From UBA10438 sp044238605 (GTDB lineage Bacteria; Bacteroidota; Ignavibacteria; Kapaibacteriales; Kapaibacteriaceae): DNA of 64,000 nt. The notes under the pieces were generated by a model. That model made no database searches, had not been told where the DNA came from, and saw only the letters and a list, made by a program, of their open reading frames with translations. Made by a program: the position numbers and the translations under genes. The first letter of the stretch is position 1. Each line of letters begins with the position of its first letter. Of the stretch, positions 23,123 to 31,402 are shown in pieces. The DNA lies in assembly GCA_044238605.1 (NCBI GenBank), contig JBIICY010000006.1, positions 62,001 to 126,000 of the forward strand. Direction: 5' to 3'.

Positions 23123-24262
23123 ATGTACAACGTTATCAATAGTCCACTCATCGAAGACCTCTTTGCGGTTTCGACCAAGCCGTGTTTGAGTCTCTATCTT
23201 CCAACCCATCGCACACAGCCGGAGAGGCGCGATGATTACACACGGTTCCATCAGCTCGTGCGACAGCTAACGATCTCGCTTGAGAATGCCTATTCCAAAC
23301 CTGAGATCGATATGCTGATGGCTCCGTTTCACGACATTGATCGCGACGAGCACTTCTGGAATCAACGCAAGTCCGGCATCGTGATGTTCCGTGCTCCAGG
23401 TGTGTTCATCACACAGCATCTCGACAGGACCGTGCCTGAGCTTGCCATTGTTGCCGATGCCTTTCATGTAAAGCCATTGTTTCGTCTGCTGCAGACCACT
23501 GAGGAATATCATGTTCTCTGCGTTACAAAGGAAACTGCGCAGCTGTTCGTTGGTAATCGCGATGCACTGCAACCAGTTCCGATACATGGAAGGGAACTGG
23601 TATCGATAGATCAACTTCTCGGGAGTGAACTCACAAAGCGGGGTTTTGCAATTGCCAACTCTGGTGGCATGCGACGATTTGTGGGCTATACTACCACCTC
23701 GGACGAAGTTGAGTTAGACACACAGCGGTTCTTTCGGGCTGTAGACAAACTGCTCATAGAAGAAGTGCCCGACATCCTCGAAATGCCTCTAATAGTAGCA
23801 GGGCTTGCAGAACAGAGTCCAGTCTATCACAGCGTAAGCAGAAACCCTCAACTCGTGAAGGAAAGCATCCACGTAAACCCACTGAGGCTTACGCTCAAGG
23901 AGCTAACCGGTAAAGCATGGCAAGTTATCGAGCCCCATATCCGTGAGCAGAGTGGCGCATTGATCGAGGCATACGACGAAGCCGCATCACGCAACGGCGG
24001 AATCGAAGGTGTGTTTGGAATAGCACATGCGGCTGTCGAGGGTCGCGTAAAGACGCTCTTTGTGGAAGACAACCGTCAGCTTCCCGGCAAGATCGATGAA
24101 GACACGGGAATTGTGGTGTTTGATGACCTAGCTCAGCCCGACGTGAACGATGTGCTCGACGACATCGCACGGCTCGTTGTCAAGAAGGGCGGAACCGTGA
24201 TTGTGCTGCCTACACAGTACATGCCAACGAACACGGGTGCAGCTGCAATCCTTCGGTACTAA
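23123..24262 (+). CDS. Bacterial archaeo-eukaryotic release-factor-like protein (baeRF family 3 type)
   Basis: 379-residue protein related to the peptidyl-tRNA hydrolysing domain of eRF1/Pelota, as described for the baeRF families. Readable: the opening CLSLYLPTHRTQPERRDDYTR, a central YHVLCVTKETAQLFVGNR strand-helix typical of the family, and the C-terminal segment GRVKTLFVEDNRQLPGKID. No GGQ tripeptide is visible, so classical peptide release is doubtful; known models propose ribosome rescue or RNA-linked stress roles. A strong GGAGG ribosome-binding site lies before the ATG. The gene stands alone. Confidence 0.75.
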   Translation: MYNVINSPLIEDLFAVSTKPCLSLYLPTHRTQPERRDDYTRFHQLVRQLTISLENAYSKPEIDMLMAPFHDIDRDEHFWNQRKSGIVMFRAPGVFITQHLDRTVPELAIVADAFHVKPLFRLLQTTEEYHVLCVTKETAQLFVGNRDALQPVPIHGRELVSIDQLLGSELTKRGFAIANSGGMRRFVGYTTTSDEVELDTQRFFRAVDKLLIEEVPDILEMPLIVAGLAEQSPVYHSVSRNPQLVKESIHVNPLRLTLKELTGKAWQVIEPHIREQSGALIEAYDEAASRNGGIEGVFGIAHAAVEGRVKTLFVEDNRQLPGKIDEDTGIVVFDDLAQPDVNDVLDDIARLVVKKGGTVIVLPTQYMPTNTGAAAILRY

Positions 24263-24287
24263 ACGATAAATCTGGTTAGTTTCGAGG

Positions 24288-25808
24288 ATGCAGTATGTAA
24301 TCTTCCTCGCACTCATTGCAGCTCACGTGCTTGTTGCGCAGCAGCGCACAGTAGGGCTCATCAGCACCAGTCCATCTGCTTGTTACGACGGCTATACGCT
24401 GTTTGCACCTGTTGCAAGCCGCACCACCTACCTTATCGATAATGATGGTCAGGTTGTGCACCTATGGCAAAGTGCAACTCCACCGGGACAGGCCGTAATG
24501 CTTCTCGAAGACGGGTCACTGCTGCGCACAGGTTCCCCGCAAGTGCAGGCAATGGGAGGGGGCGGTGCAGGCGGCATAATCGAAAAGATCTCTTGGGATG
24601 GAACAGTCATCTGGAAGTATGATCATTATGGTCAGACGTATCGCTCGCATCACGACGTTGAGGTCCTTCCCAACGGCAACATCCTTCTGCTCGTCTGGGA
24701 AAGCCATACCGTTGCCGAAGCACTTGCCGCCGGACGCATACAGTCGCGTCTGGTTGAGAATGCACTGTGGTCGGAGCGCGTAATCGAAGTGAAACAAACC
24801 GGCCCTTCATCTGGAGAAGTTGTATGGTCGTGGAGCTCATGGGATCACATGATTCAGGATGCCGATCCCGCCAAGCAGAACTATGGTGTAGTGAACGAGC
24901 ATCCAGAGCGCATCGATATTAATTCTGGCGGCAATCGTTCTGATTGGCTACATGCGAACTCGGTGCGATACAACCCTCTGCGTGATGAAGTGATGATCAG
25001 CATTCATCATCTTCATGAAATCTGGATCATTTCGCGAAAGAGCGGAGATATCGTCTACCGTTGGGGTAATCCCCAGATTTACAAGTCCGGAACTGCATCG
25101 CAGCAGCGCTTGTGGGGACAGCACGATGCACGTTGGCTGCCGGGCGACTGGAGCCGCATCATGATCTTTAACAACGGTATCGGGCGTCCGGGTGGGAATG
25201 CCTCAAGTGTAGATATCGTGGAACTCCCATTGCTGCCCGACGGCTCATACCGCAGGACAGGTACAGCATCGTACGAGCCAGCTCAGGCAGCCGTTGCCTA
25301 TCCGCCTTCGCTCTCTGGGAAGTTCTTTGGACAGAACATCAGCGGCGCTACACGCCTGCCCAACGGCAATACACTCTCATGTCTTGGTCCGTCTGGTACG
25401 TTTATCGAATCCACGCCAAACAACGATGAAGTCTGGCGCTATGTAAGCCCCGTTTCACAAAATGGAATTACAGCGCAAGGGGGCACGCCTCGCAACAACA
25501 TGGTGTTCAAGATCTACCGTTATGGCAAGGATTTTTCGGCCTTCCAAGGAAAGCGTCTAACTCCTCGTGGACGTATCGAGGATGGACCATTGGGTGTAGA
25601 AGAGGTTGATTCGCACATGGGGTATAGTGCATCAATCAATATGCTGGCGAACACGGCAACAGTAGTTATTCAGAATGCCGAATACTACCGATTCACTGCC
25701 TTCGACCTGCTTGGCCGAGATCTTGGGCTGGTATTCGAGGGTACCTGTGAACCGGGTACCTACACCTATGCTGTACCCCCATACACGATGTTTGTTGTCC
25801 GACAGTGA
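24288..25808 (+). CDS. Secreted arylsulfotransferase (ASST)-like protein with C-terminal sorting-type domain
   Basis: 506-residue exported protein. The short signal peptide (MQYVIFLALIAAHVLVAQ) precedes an ASST-type beta-propeller: repeated strand motifs GQVVHLW, GTVIWKYDHYG, HHDVEVLPNGNILLLVWE, DWLHANSVRYNP, GQHDARWLPG and RLPNGNTLSC. ASST enzymes move sulfate between phenols; conserved His residues on these blades are present. The last ~75 residues (FTAFDLLGRDLGLVFEG, GTYTYAVPPYTMFVVRQ) look like a type IX secretion C-terminal domain. Alternatively a non-enzymatic propeller. Start ATG at 24288, 25 bp after the eRF1-like gene. Confidence 0.8.
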   Translation: MQYVIFLALIAAHVLVAQQRTVGLISTSPSACYDGYTLFAPVASRTTYLIDNDGQVVHLWQSATPPGQAVMLLEDGSLLRTGSPQVQAMGGGGAGGIIEKISWDGTVIWKYDHYGQTYRSHHDVEVLPNGNILLLVWESHTVAEALAAGRIQSRLVENALWSERVIEVKQTGPSSGEVVWSWSSWDHMIQDADPAKQNYGVVNEHPERIDINSGGNRSDWLHANSVRYNPLRDEVMISIHHLHEIWIISRKSGDIVYRWGNPQIYKSGTASQQRLWGQHDARWLPGDWSRIMIFNNGIGRPGGNASSVDIVELPLLPDGSYRRTGTASYEPAQAAVAYPPSLSGKFFGQNISGATRLPNGNTLSCLGPSGTFIESTPNNDEVWRYVSPVSQNGITAQGGTPRNNMVFKIYRYGKDFSAFQGKRLTPRGRIEDGPLGVEEVDSHMGYSASINMLANTATVVIQNAEYYRFTAFDLLGRDLGLVFEGTCEPGTYTYAVPPYTMFVVRQ

Positions 25809-25871
25809 GTCACGTTTTGCGCCGTTGAACGCACATAGATGTAGAACACATCAATGTGCAGGAGAACAACA

Positions 25872-26111
25872 ATGGCTGCTGTATCAACAGACTACGAGTT
25901 CTATGTCGATACGCTAGAAACACTCAGAGCCGAGGAGCTTGCCTGGCTTGAAGAGGAGATTCAGCTGGAATCACTCGTGCATGATGCCAGAGTGCACGGT
26001 ACGCTAGAGGATCAGAGGGATCTGCGGCATCGCCTTCACGAACTACGAATAGCGCGGGAAGCGCATGTTCGGTATCAGGCAGATCGGCTTCGAAACGTCC
26101 TGGAATTGTAA
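25872..26111 (+). CDS. Small hypothetical helical protein
   Basis: 79-residue, highly charged and almost entirely helix-forming protein (TLETLRAEELAWLEEEIQLE, DQRDLRHRLHELRIAREAHV). Not recognised. A GGAG ribosome-binding site 8 bp before the ATG at 25872 supports this start over the in-frame codon six positions upstream. It may form a coiled-coil dimer. The next gene begins 30 bp later in the same direction. Confidence 0.6.
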   Translation: MAAVSTDYEFYVDTLETLRAEELAWLEEEIQLESLVHDARVHGTLEDQRDLRHRLHELRIAREAHVRYQADRLRNVLEL

Positions 26112-26141
26112 CCAACTGAAAAACGATGTAATCTTGATCGT

Positions 26142-26858
26142 ATGAAGATGTCCGCAAGAGCATTGCTTGTGCTCGCCCTCGCCTTTTCCGTCATGTCCTG
26201 TGCCGACTTGATCGACGGACCATTTCACCGCAGAGACGATGATGATGATCACGACACGATCATCACAGACACGACAGGGAACGGTAGCAATGACACAACC
26301 GTATGTTTCTCCCGCGACATCTTACCGATCCTCATCACGAACTGTGCGATGGCGGAATGCCACGATGAAGCCTCGCACAAAGACGGCGTTGTTCTAACGT
26401 CATACGAGTCCGCCATGCATCTGGTAACACCAGGCAGCATAAACAAATCGGAACTGTACGAGGTGATTACGGAAACAGATCCAGAAGACATCATGCCTCC
26501 GCTGCCTAGAACACTGTCAAAAGCACAGATTAGCCTTATCGCGCAATGGATACGCGAGGGGGCACACAACGGAACGTGCACCGAAGACTCGTTGTGCGAT
26601 ACAACAAACGTCACACTAGATGCTGATGTTGGACCGATTCTCGCAAAGTGGTGCATCTGCTGTCATGGCCCCGTTGATCCGGGCGCTGGCATCAATCTGA
26701 CCATCCGATCTGTAGTTGAAGCAGAGTCCCGCTCAGGACGACTCATGCGATCAATAACTCACGATCCCTCTGTTGCAAGAATGCCGCCAAGTGGCCCAAA
26801 ACTTGATGACTGTTCGATTAAGAAGATTCAAGTGTGGATCCAGCAAGGTTTTCGATAA
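26142..26858 (+). CDS. Lipoprotein with two cytochrome-c-type haem motifs
   Basis: 238-residue lipoprotein. The signal peptide ends in a lipobox (FSVMSC). An acidic Asp-rich stretch and a Thr/Asp-rich linker lead to two similar domains. The first has CAMAECH, a CX4CH spacing, and the second has CICCHG, a canonical CXXCH. Each is followed by a likely methionine ligand context (DIMPPLP and ARMPPSGP), as in planctomycete-type cytochrome c domains that carry electrons in the periplasm. The CX4CH first motif is unusual and may or may not bind haem. A 12-bp hairpin follows 24 bp after the stop. Confidence 0.78.
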   Translation: MKMSARALLVLALAFSVMSCADLIDGPFHRRDDDDDHDTIITDTTGNGSNDTTVCFSRDILPILITNCAMAECHDEASHKDGVVLTSYESAMHLVTPGSINKSELYEVITETDPEDIMPPLPRTLSKAQISLIAQWIREGAHNGTCTEDSLCDTTNVTLDADVGPILAKWCICCHGPVDPGAGINLTIRSVVEAESRSGRLMRSITHDPSVARMPPSGPKLDDCSIKKIQVWIQQGFR

Positions 26859-26882
26859 GCCCCATTCTGTGCTAACCAGCCG

Positions 26883-26910
26883 TGTTGTATGAACTTGTGT
26901 TCATACAACA
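26883..26910. terminator. Perfect 12-bp hairpin after the cytochrome gene
   Basis: Arms TGTTGTATGAAC and its exact complement around a TTGT loop, 24 bp after the stop codon. No T tract follows, so it may stabilise the transcript 3' end or terminate weakly. Confidence 0.55.
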
Positions 26911-27017
26911 ATGAATCCGCTTGTTTGGCGTCCTCTCGCCCATGGTCGTATATTTAGCGCATTGCCTCTCAAGCGCACCGACTGGCATAACTGGTGCTAA
27001 ACCCTAAGTGGAATTTC

Positions 27018-29213
27018 ATGCGGAATTGGGAACGTTACAGTGTACTCCTCCTTGTCTGTCTGTGCATAGCTGCCGGACAGACCTCCTCTGTGACGTACAC
27101 GGCCTCGTTTCTCCCAGACACAGCGCGTGCGAAGCCAGTATTTCCTGATGAGTTTAGCGAGCTCGACGAAGACATCGATGAGTCGGAAAAGCTCGACCCT
27201 GCCGTGTCGCGCCGAATGGAACAGGCCCGCCAACGGTATCTGCAGGCCCTCACGCACATTGAGAACTCAGATACCACCAAAGCCGCTGAGGATTTTGAGG
27301 GGGCAATCGCTATCCTCAACGAACTGGCATCGTTTCCAGATGTAGAGTCGAATTCCGACTTCACAGATCTTGTGCAGAGCGTGATCGAAGACTACGAAAC
27401 GTACGTCCGCAGCATCGACAATCTCAACCAGAATTCCTCGATCTTCATCCTGCGTGATCGACTCTTCGAAGCCGTTGATGCGCGCCAGACAACGCTCGAA
27501 ACCATTACGGTTCCCAAGCCCCTTGCCCCGCCGGATCTGCCAGAAACAACGATCCCGCTAACGTACAACGAACATGTGGATGCGAACATCTCGTTTATGG
27601 CCTATGGTCGTGGACGCAGGTTTATGAGAACATGGATCGAACGCACCGGGCGCTGGTTTGGTCTGCTGCGCAGGATAGCCAAAGAAGAAAAAATGCCCGA
27701 AGAAATCGTCCACCTTGCGATGATGGAATCGGCCCTGAATCCAAATGCGTTCTCCCGTGCTAAAGCTGTGGGAATGTGGCAGTTCATGAAGGCAACCGGC
27801 GAAGAGTACAACCTCTCGGCGGGATATTGGCTGGATGAGCGGCGGGATCCCGAGAAGGCAACACGTGCAGCAATGCGTTTTCTGCGAGATCTCTACAGTG
27901 ACCTCGGCGATTGGCACCTAGCGCTTGCTGCATACAACTGTGGTGCAGGGGGCGTGCGCAGAGCAATCCGGAAGTCGGGCTTGGAAAAGCCAAACTTCTG
28001 GCAGATTCGCGAGCATCTCCCGAAAGAAACTCGGGACTATGTTCCCCTGTATATTGCTACCACGATCATTACCATGAAGCGGGAGAAGTACGGTTTTTCC
28101 GACGACTCTGTTGATCTGCACGAACCGTACGACTATGAGACGGTAAAGATCGATGAGCCGGTGAACTTCAGCACATTAGCCAAGTGCGGCAGCATGTCTG
28201 TTGATTCCCTACGAAAACTCAATCCTGAGCTTGTACGCGACTGTACTCCCCCATCCGGCAGTTATCAGCTTAAGGTCTATCCTGGCATGGCTGGGGACTT
28301 CCTGAAGCGGTATGTGGCACTTGGAGACGACGAAAAACAGGTCTTCATCAAGCACTCTGTTGTCCGTGGGGAAACACTCGCCAGCATCGCCAACATGTAC
28401 GGCGCAACCGTGGGTGAGTTGGCAGAGATCAATGGCCTTAATGGCTATCGAGCACGACTCAAGGGCGGCATTTCTCTTCGGGTGCCAGTTCGAAGCGGAC
28501 GTGAAGTAGCCGCTATAACACCAGAAAAGACCGATTCAGCAGAAACGCGAGTTAAGCAGCAGCCGTCAACGGGCGCAACCACAGCACCAAGCGCTGCATC
28601 TCAAGCAGCACAAGCTCAACAGGATGCACCAACTGGTCCCACGGGACGCAAGGAGAAGGTTGCAGCAATCCACGTTGTTGCCAAGGGAGATAACCTCTCT
28701 TCGATCTCAAGCAAGTACAACATCCGTCTAACGGACTTGCGCAACTGGAACAACATACCCTACGACAAGGATGCTCTTCGCATAGGCGATACCCTTGTTG
28801 TTGGCACTCCCTCTGGCGGAATTGCCCGTAAGACCTCCGAGCCCGAAATCGAGCGTCTGCCCGTTGTGCAAACAAAGCAGCATAAGGTTAAGCGCGGCGA
28901 AACCTTGGCAAGTATCGCCCGCACGTACGGCACAACACCAGAGCGCATTGCCAAGATCAACGGTCTTACCGGCGGACGTCAAAAGATCAAAGCCGGCCAA
29001 CGGCTAAAGGTTGAAGTAAAGTCCTCTACAGCAAGCCCGTCACAGCGTCAGCAAGCGGCTCAAAAACCAAAGCGATACAAGGTCCGCAAAGGCGATACCC
29101 TGGCAGAAATTGCCGACCGCTTTAACACTACCATCGCTGAGCTAAAGAAGCGAAATCCTGCTCTCAAGCGTTCAACGGCGCTACGTGCAGGACAAGTAGT
29201 TAACCTCGATTAA
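27018..29213 (+). CDS. mltD: Membrane-bound lytic transglycosylase with four LysM repeats (MltD-like)
   Basis: 731-residue cell-wall hydrolase. A hydrophobic signal (YSVLLLVCLCIAAG) precedes ~200 residues of helical region. The SLT domain follows, with catalytic Glu237 (MMESALNPNAFSRAKAVGMW), QFMKATGEEYNL and LALAAYNCGAGGVRRAI. It cuts the glycan between MurNAc and GlcNAc with formation of an anhydro product. Four LysM modules are readable (VVRGETLASIANMYG, VVAKGDNLSSISSKYN, KVKRGETLASIARTYG, KVRKGDTLAEIADRFN), more than the two of E. coli MltD, joined by Ala/Gln/Thr-rich linkers. I preferred the ATG at 27018 over the GTG at 26994 because it begins the signal peptide. Confidence 0.92.
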   Translation: MRNWERYSVLLLVCLCIAAGQTSSVTYTASFLPDTARAKPVFPDEFSELDEDIDESEKLDPAVSRRMEQARQRYLQALTHIENSDTTKAAEDFEGAIAILNELASFPDVESNSDFTDLVQSVIEDYETYVRSIDNLNQNSSIFILRDRLFEAVDARQTTLETITVPKPLAPPDLPETTIPLTYNEHVDANISFMAYGRGRRFMRTWIERTGRWFGLLRRIAKEEKMPEEIVHLAMMESALNPNAFSRAKAVGMWQFMKATGEEYNLSAGYWLDERRDPEKATRAAMRFLRDLYSDLGDWHLALAAYNCGAGGVRRAIRKSGLEKPNFWQIREHLPKETRDYVPLYIATTIITMKREKYGFSDDSVDLHEPYDYETVKIDEPVNFSTLAKCGSMSVDSLRKLNPELVRDCTPPSGSYQLKVYPGMAGDFLKRYVALGDDEKQVFIKHSVVRGETLASIANMYGATVGELAEINGLNGYRARLKGGISLRVPVRSGREVAAITPEKTDSAETRVKQQPSTGATTAPSAASQAAQAQQDAPTGPTGRKEKVAAIHVVAKGDNLSSISSKYNIRLTDLRNWNNIPYDKDALRIGDTLVVGTPSGGIARKTSEPEIERLPVVQTKQHKVKRGETLASIARTYGTTPERIAKINGLTGGRQKIKAGQRLKVEVKSSTASPSQRQQAAQKPKRYKVRKGDTLAEIADRFNTTIAELKKRNPALKRSTALRAGQVVNLD

Positions 29214-29239
29214 TCGGCTCTACCAAAGCAATCAGCCCG

Positions 29240-29247
29240 TATCTTTG
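29240..29247 (+). promoter_or_regulatory. Candidate -7 promoter element (TATCTTTG) giving a near-leaderless mRNA
   Basis: Perfect TAnnTTTG element ending 5 bp before the ATG of the sugar-nucleotidyltransferase. A transcription start about 5-8 bp downstream would fall on or next to the start codon, so the message may lack a leader. The octamer sits in the same CG-TATCTTTG-CCG context as the one at 9904. Confidence 0.5.
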
Positions 29248-29252
29248 CCGCA

Positions 29253-30233
29253 ATGCATGCGATCATACCCGTAGCCGGCATAGGTACCAGACTTCGCCCC
29301 TTTACCCATTCGCTCCCAAAGGTTCTTGTGAATGTGGCTGGCAAGCCTATTCTTGGTCATATCCTTGACTCTCTTGTTGAACAAGGGATTGAGAGTGCTA
29401 CGATTATCACGGGATACAAGGGCGAACTTGTAGAAGAGTATGTAACGAACAACTACAAGCTCGATACCGTCTTTGTCCAGCAAGACGAGATGCTTGGACT
29501 CGGCCATGCAATCTGGACAGCAAGAGAATCGCTGAATGATGAGCCAGTACTGATTATTCTTGGCGACACCGTATTCGACGTAGATCTGTCAACGTTAAAG
29601 TCGCGTCAGTTCTCATCGCTCGGTGTTAAACATGTTGATGATCCCCGTCGCTTTGGCGTTGTCATCGAGGAAGGGGGCTTTGTGTCCCGCCTCGTGGAGA
29701 AGCCGGAATCCATGGTTTCAACGATGGCCATCGTAGGTCTGTACTACATCCATGAGCCACGTAAACTGCGCTCGGCGCTCGACACGCTGATAGAACAGAA
29801 CATCCGCACCAAAGGTGAGTATCAGCTCACCGATGCCCTGCAACTCATGGTAGATGCCGGCGTGAAGTTCACAACGTTTACCGTCGATGGTTGGTATGAC
29901 TGCGGAAAGCCCGAGACACTGCTTCTCACGAATCGGTTTCTGCTTACCAAGCGTGGCACACAACCCACTGCTCCCGAAGGCTGTGTCTTTGTGCCGCCCG
30001 TGCACGTTGACCCCACGGCTATCGTAGAGCACTCTGTTATCGGACCATATGCATCGATATCAAAGGGGGCGGTTGTTCGCAACAGCATTATTCGCGACAG
30101 CATCATAAGCGACAATGCATCTGCAATTGACATAGCCCTTGATCAGTCGATCATCGGCGAAAACGCTGAAATCACAGGAAGATTTTCCACCATTAATATT
30201 GGCGATGCCTCCATCGTGAGGTTGTCTCAGTAG
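29253..30233 (+). CDS. Sugar-phosphate nucleotidyltransferase with left-handed beta-helix tail
   Basis: 326-residue nucleotidyltransferase. The N-terminal ~230 residues hold the signature GIGTRLRPFTHSLPKVLVNV (G-x-G-T-R-L-x-P...PK), a later FGVVIEEGGFVSRLVEKPES and a WYDCGKPETLL region, as in glucose-1-phosphate thymidylyltransferases and GalU/MurU relatives. The C-terminal ~85 residues show hexapeptide-like turns (VDPTAIVEHSVIGPYASI, SIIRDSIISDNASAI), an LbH acetyltransferase-like tail. It makes an NDP-sugar for cell-surface polysaccharide; sugar and nucleotide are uncertain. metK starts 3 bp downstream. Confidence 0.88.
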   Translation: MHAIIPVAGIGTRLRPFTHSLPKVLVNVAGKPILGHILDSLVEQGIESATIITGYKGELVEEYVTNNYKLDTVFVQQDEMLGLGHAIWTARESLNDEPVLIILGDTVFDVDLSTLKSRQFSSLGVKHVDDPRRFGVVIEEGGFVSRLVEKPESMVSTMAIVGLYYIHEPRKLRSALDTLIEQNIRTKGEYQLTDALQLMVDAGVKFTTFTVDGWYDCGKPETLLLTNRFLLTKRGTQPTAPEGCVFVPPVHVDPTAIVEHSVIGPYASISKGAVVRNSIIRDSIISDNASAIDIALDQSIIGENAEITGRFSTINIGDASIVRLSQ

Positions 30234-30236
30234 CAC

Positions 30237-31379
30237 ATGAAGTACATCTTTACCTCCGAGTCCGTTTCAGAAGGACACCCAGACAAAGTTTGCGATCAAG
30301 TTTCCGATGCGGTGCTTGACGAAGTTCTAGCCAACGACCCAACCGGACGTGTTGCATGCGAGTGCTTCGCAACAACAGGGATGATCGTGGTTGGCGGCGA
30401 GATCACAACATCGCACTACATCGATCTTCCTGAGCTGGTTCGTGGCGTTATCCGCGACATCGGCTACGACCGCGGTGAGTATCGCTTTGAAGCCGATTCA
30501 TGCTCGGTGATCAACGTGATCAACCGTCAGTCGCCAGACATCGCCCAGGGCGTTGACACCGGCGGTGCTGGAGACCAGGGCATGATGTTCGGATATGCCA
30601 ACACGGAAACAGCAGAGTACATGCCTGCTGCCATTCACTTCTCGCACCAGTTGGTAAAGCGTCTTGCAGACATCCGCAAGAACAACAACAAGCTGATGCC
30701 ATACCTGCGTCCAGACGCAAAAGCACAGGTCTCAGTGGTTTACGGAGACAATGGCGAGGTTGTGAGCGTTGATACAGTCGTTGTGTCAACACAGCACGAC
30801 CCAATGGAGAATGCCCAGACCCGCATCAAGGAAGATGTGATCGAAAACGTCGTCAAGGCCGTCATTCCAGAACACTTGATCAACGCAGACACGAAGTTCC
30901 ACGTAAACCCAACCGGCAAGTTCGAAATCGGCGGTCCACACGGGGATACGGGGCTCACTGGACGCAAGATCATTGTAGACACCTACGGCGGCAAGGCTCC
31001 TCACGGCGGTGGTGCATTCTCGGGTAAAGACCCAACGAAGGTAGACCGCTCTGCTGCTTATGCGGCGCGCCACCTGGCTAAGAACATTGTGGCCGCTGGC
31101 ATCGCACGTGAGTGCACGATCCAGCTCGCATACGCTATTGGTGTTGCCCAGCCAGTCTCGATAAATGCAGATCTCCACGGCACTTCTGCTGTAAATCCGC
31201 GCGAGATCGAGCAGTTTATCATGGATAACATCGACCTTACACCAGCAGGCATCATTTCGCGCCTAAACCTACGCAGACCGATCTACAGAGCATCGGCAGC
31301 GTACGGACATTTTGGACGTCATGAGTTCCCGTGGGAACATCTGGACCTCCGTGAGATGTTTGCTTCCAAGTTCGCCTAA
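30237..31379 (+). CDS. metK: S-adenosylmethionine synthetase
   Basis: 380-residue methionine adenosyltransferase, making SAM from ATP and methionine. Readable signature blocks: FTSESVSEGHPDKVCDQVSD at the N-terminus (ATP/metal site), GAGDQGMMFGYA (methionine loop), and GGGAFSGKDPTKVDRSAAYA (second signature). Length is typical. It starts 3 bp after the nucleotidyltransferase and is followed 23 bp later by ahcY, so SAM production and removal of its by-product S-adenosylhomocysteine are encoded together. No SAM riboswitch is visible upstream. Confidence 0.97.
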   Translation: MKYIFTSESVSEGHPDKVCDQVSDAVLDEVLANDPTGRVACECFATTGMIVVGGEITTSHYIDLPELVRGVIRDIGYDRGEYRFEADSCSVINVINRQSPDIAQGVDTGGAGDQGMMFGYANTETAEYMPAAIHFSHQLVKRLADIRKNNNKLMPYLRPDAKAQVSVVYGDNGEVVSVDTVVVSTQHDPMENAQTRIKEDVIENVVKAVIPEHLINADTKFHVNPTGKFEIGGPHGDTGLTGRKIIVDTYGGKAPHGGGAFSGKDPTKVDRSAAYAARHLAKNIVAAGIARECTIQLAYAIGVAQPVSINADLHGTSAVNPREIEQFIMDNIDLTPAGIISRLNLRRPIYRASAAYGHFGRHEFPWEHLDLREMFASKFA

Positions 31380-31402
31380 TTACCATCACAATTCACACGA
31401 CA

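Noticed and set aside
30160..30236. SAM riboswitch upstream of metK
   Set aside because: Only 3 bp separate metK from the upstream gene, so no leader exists in which a riboswitch could fold.
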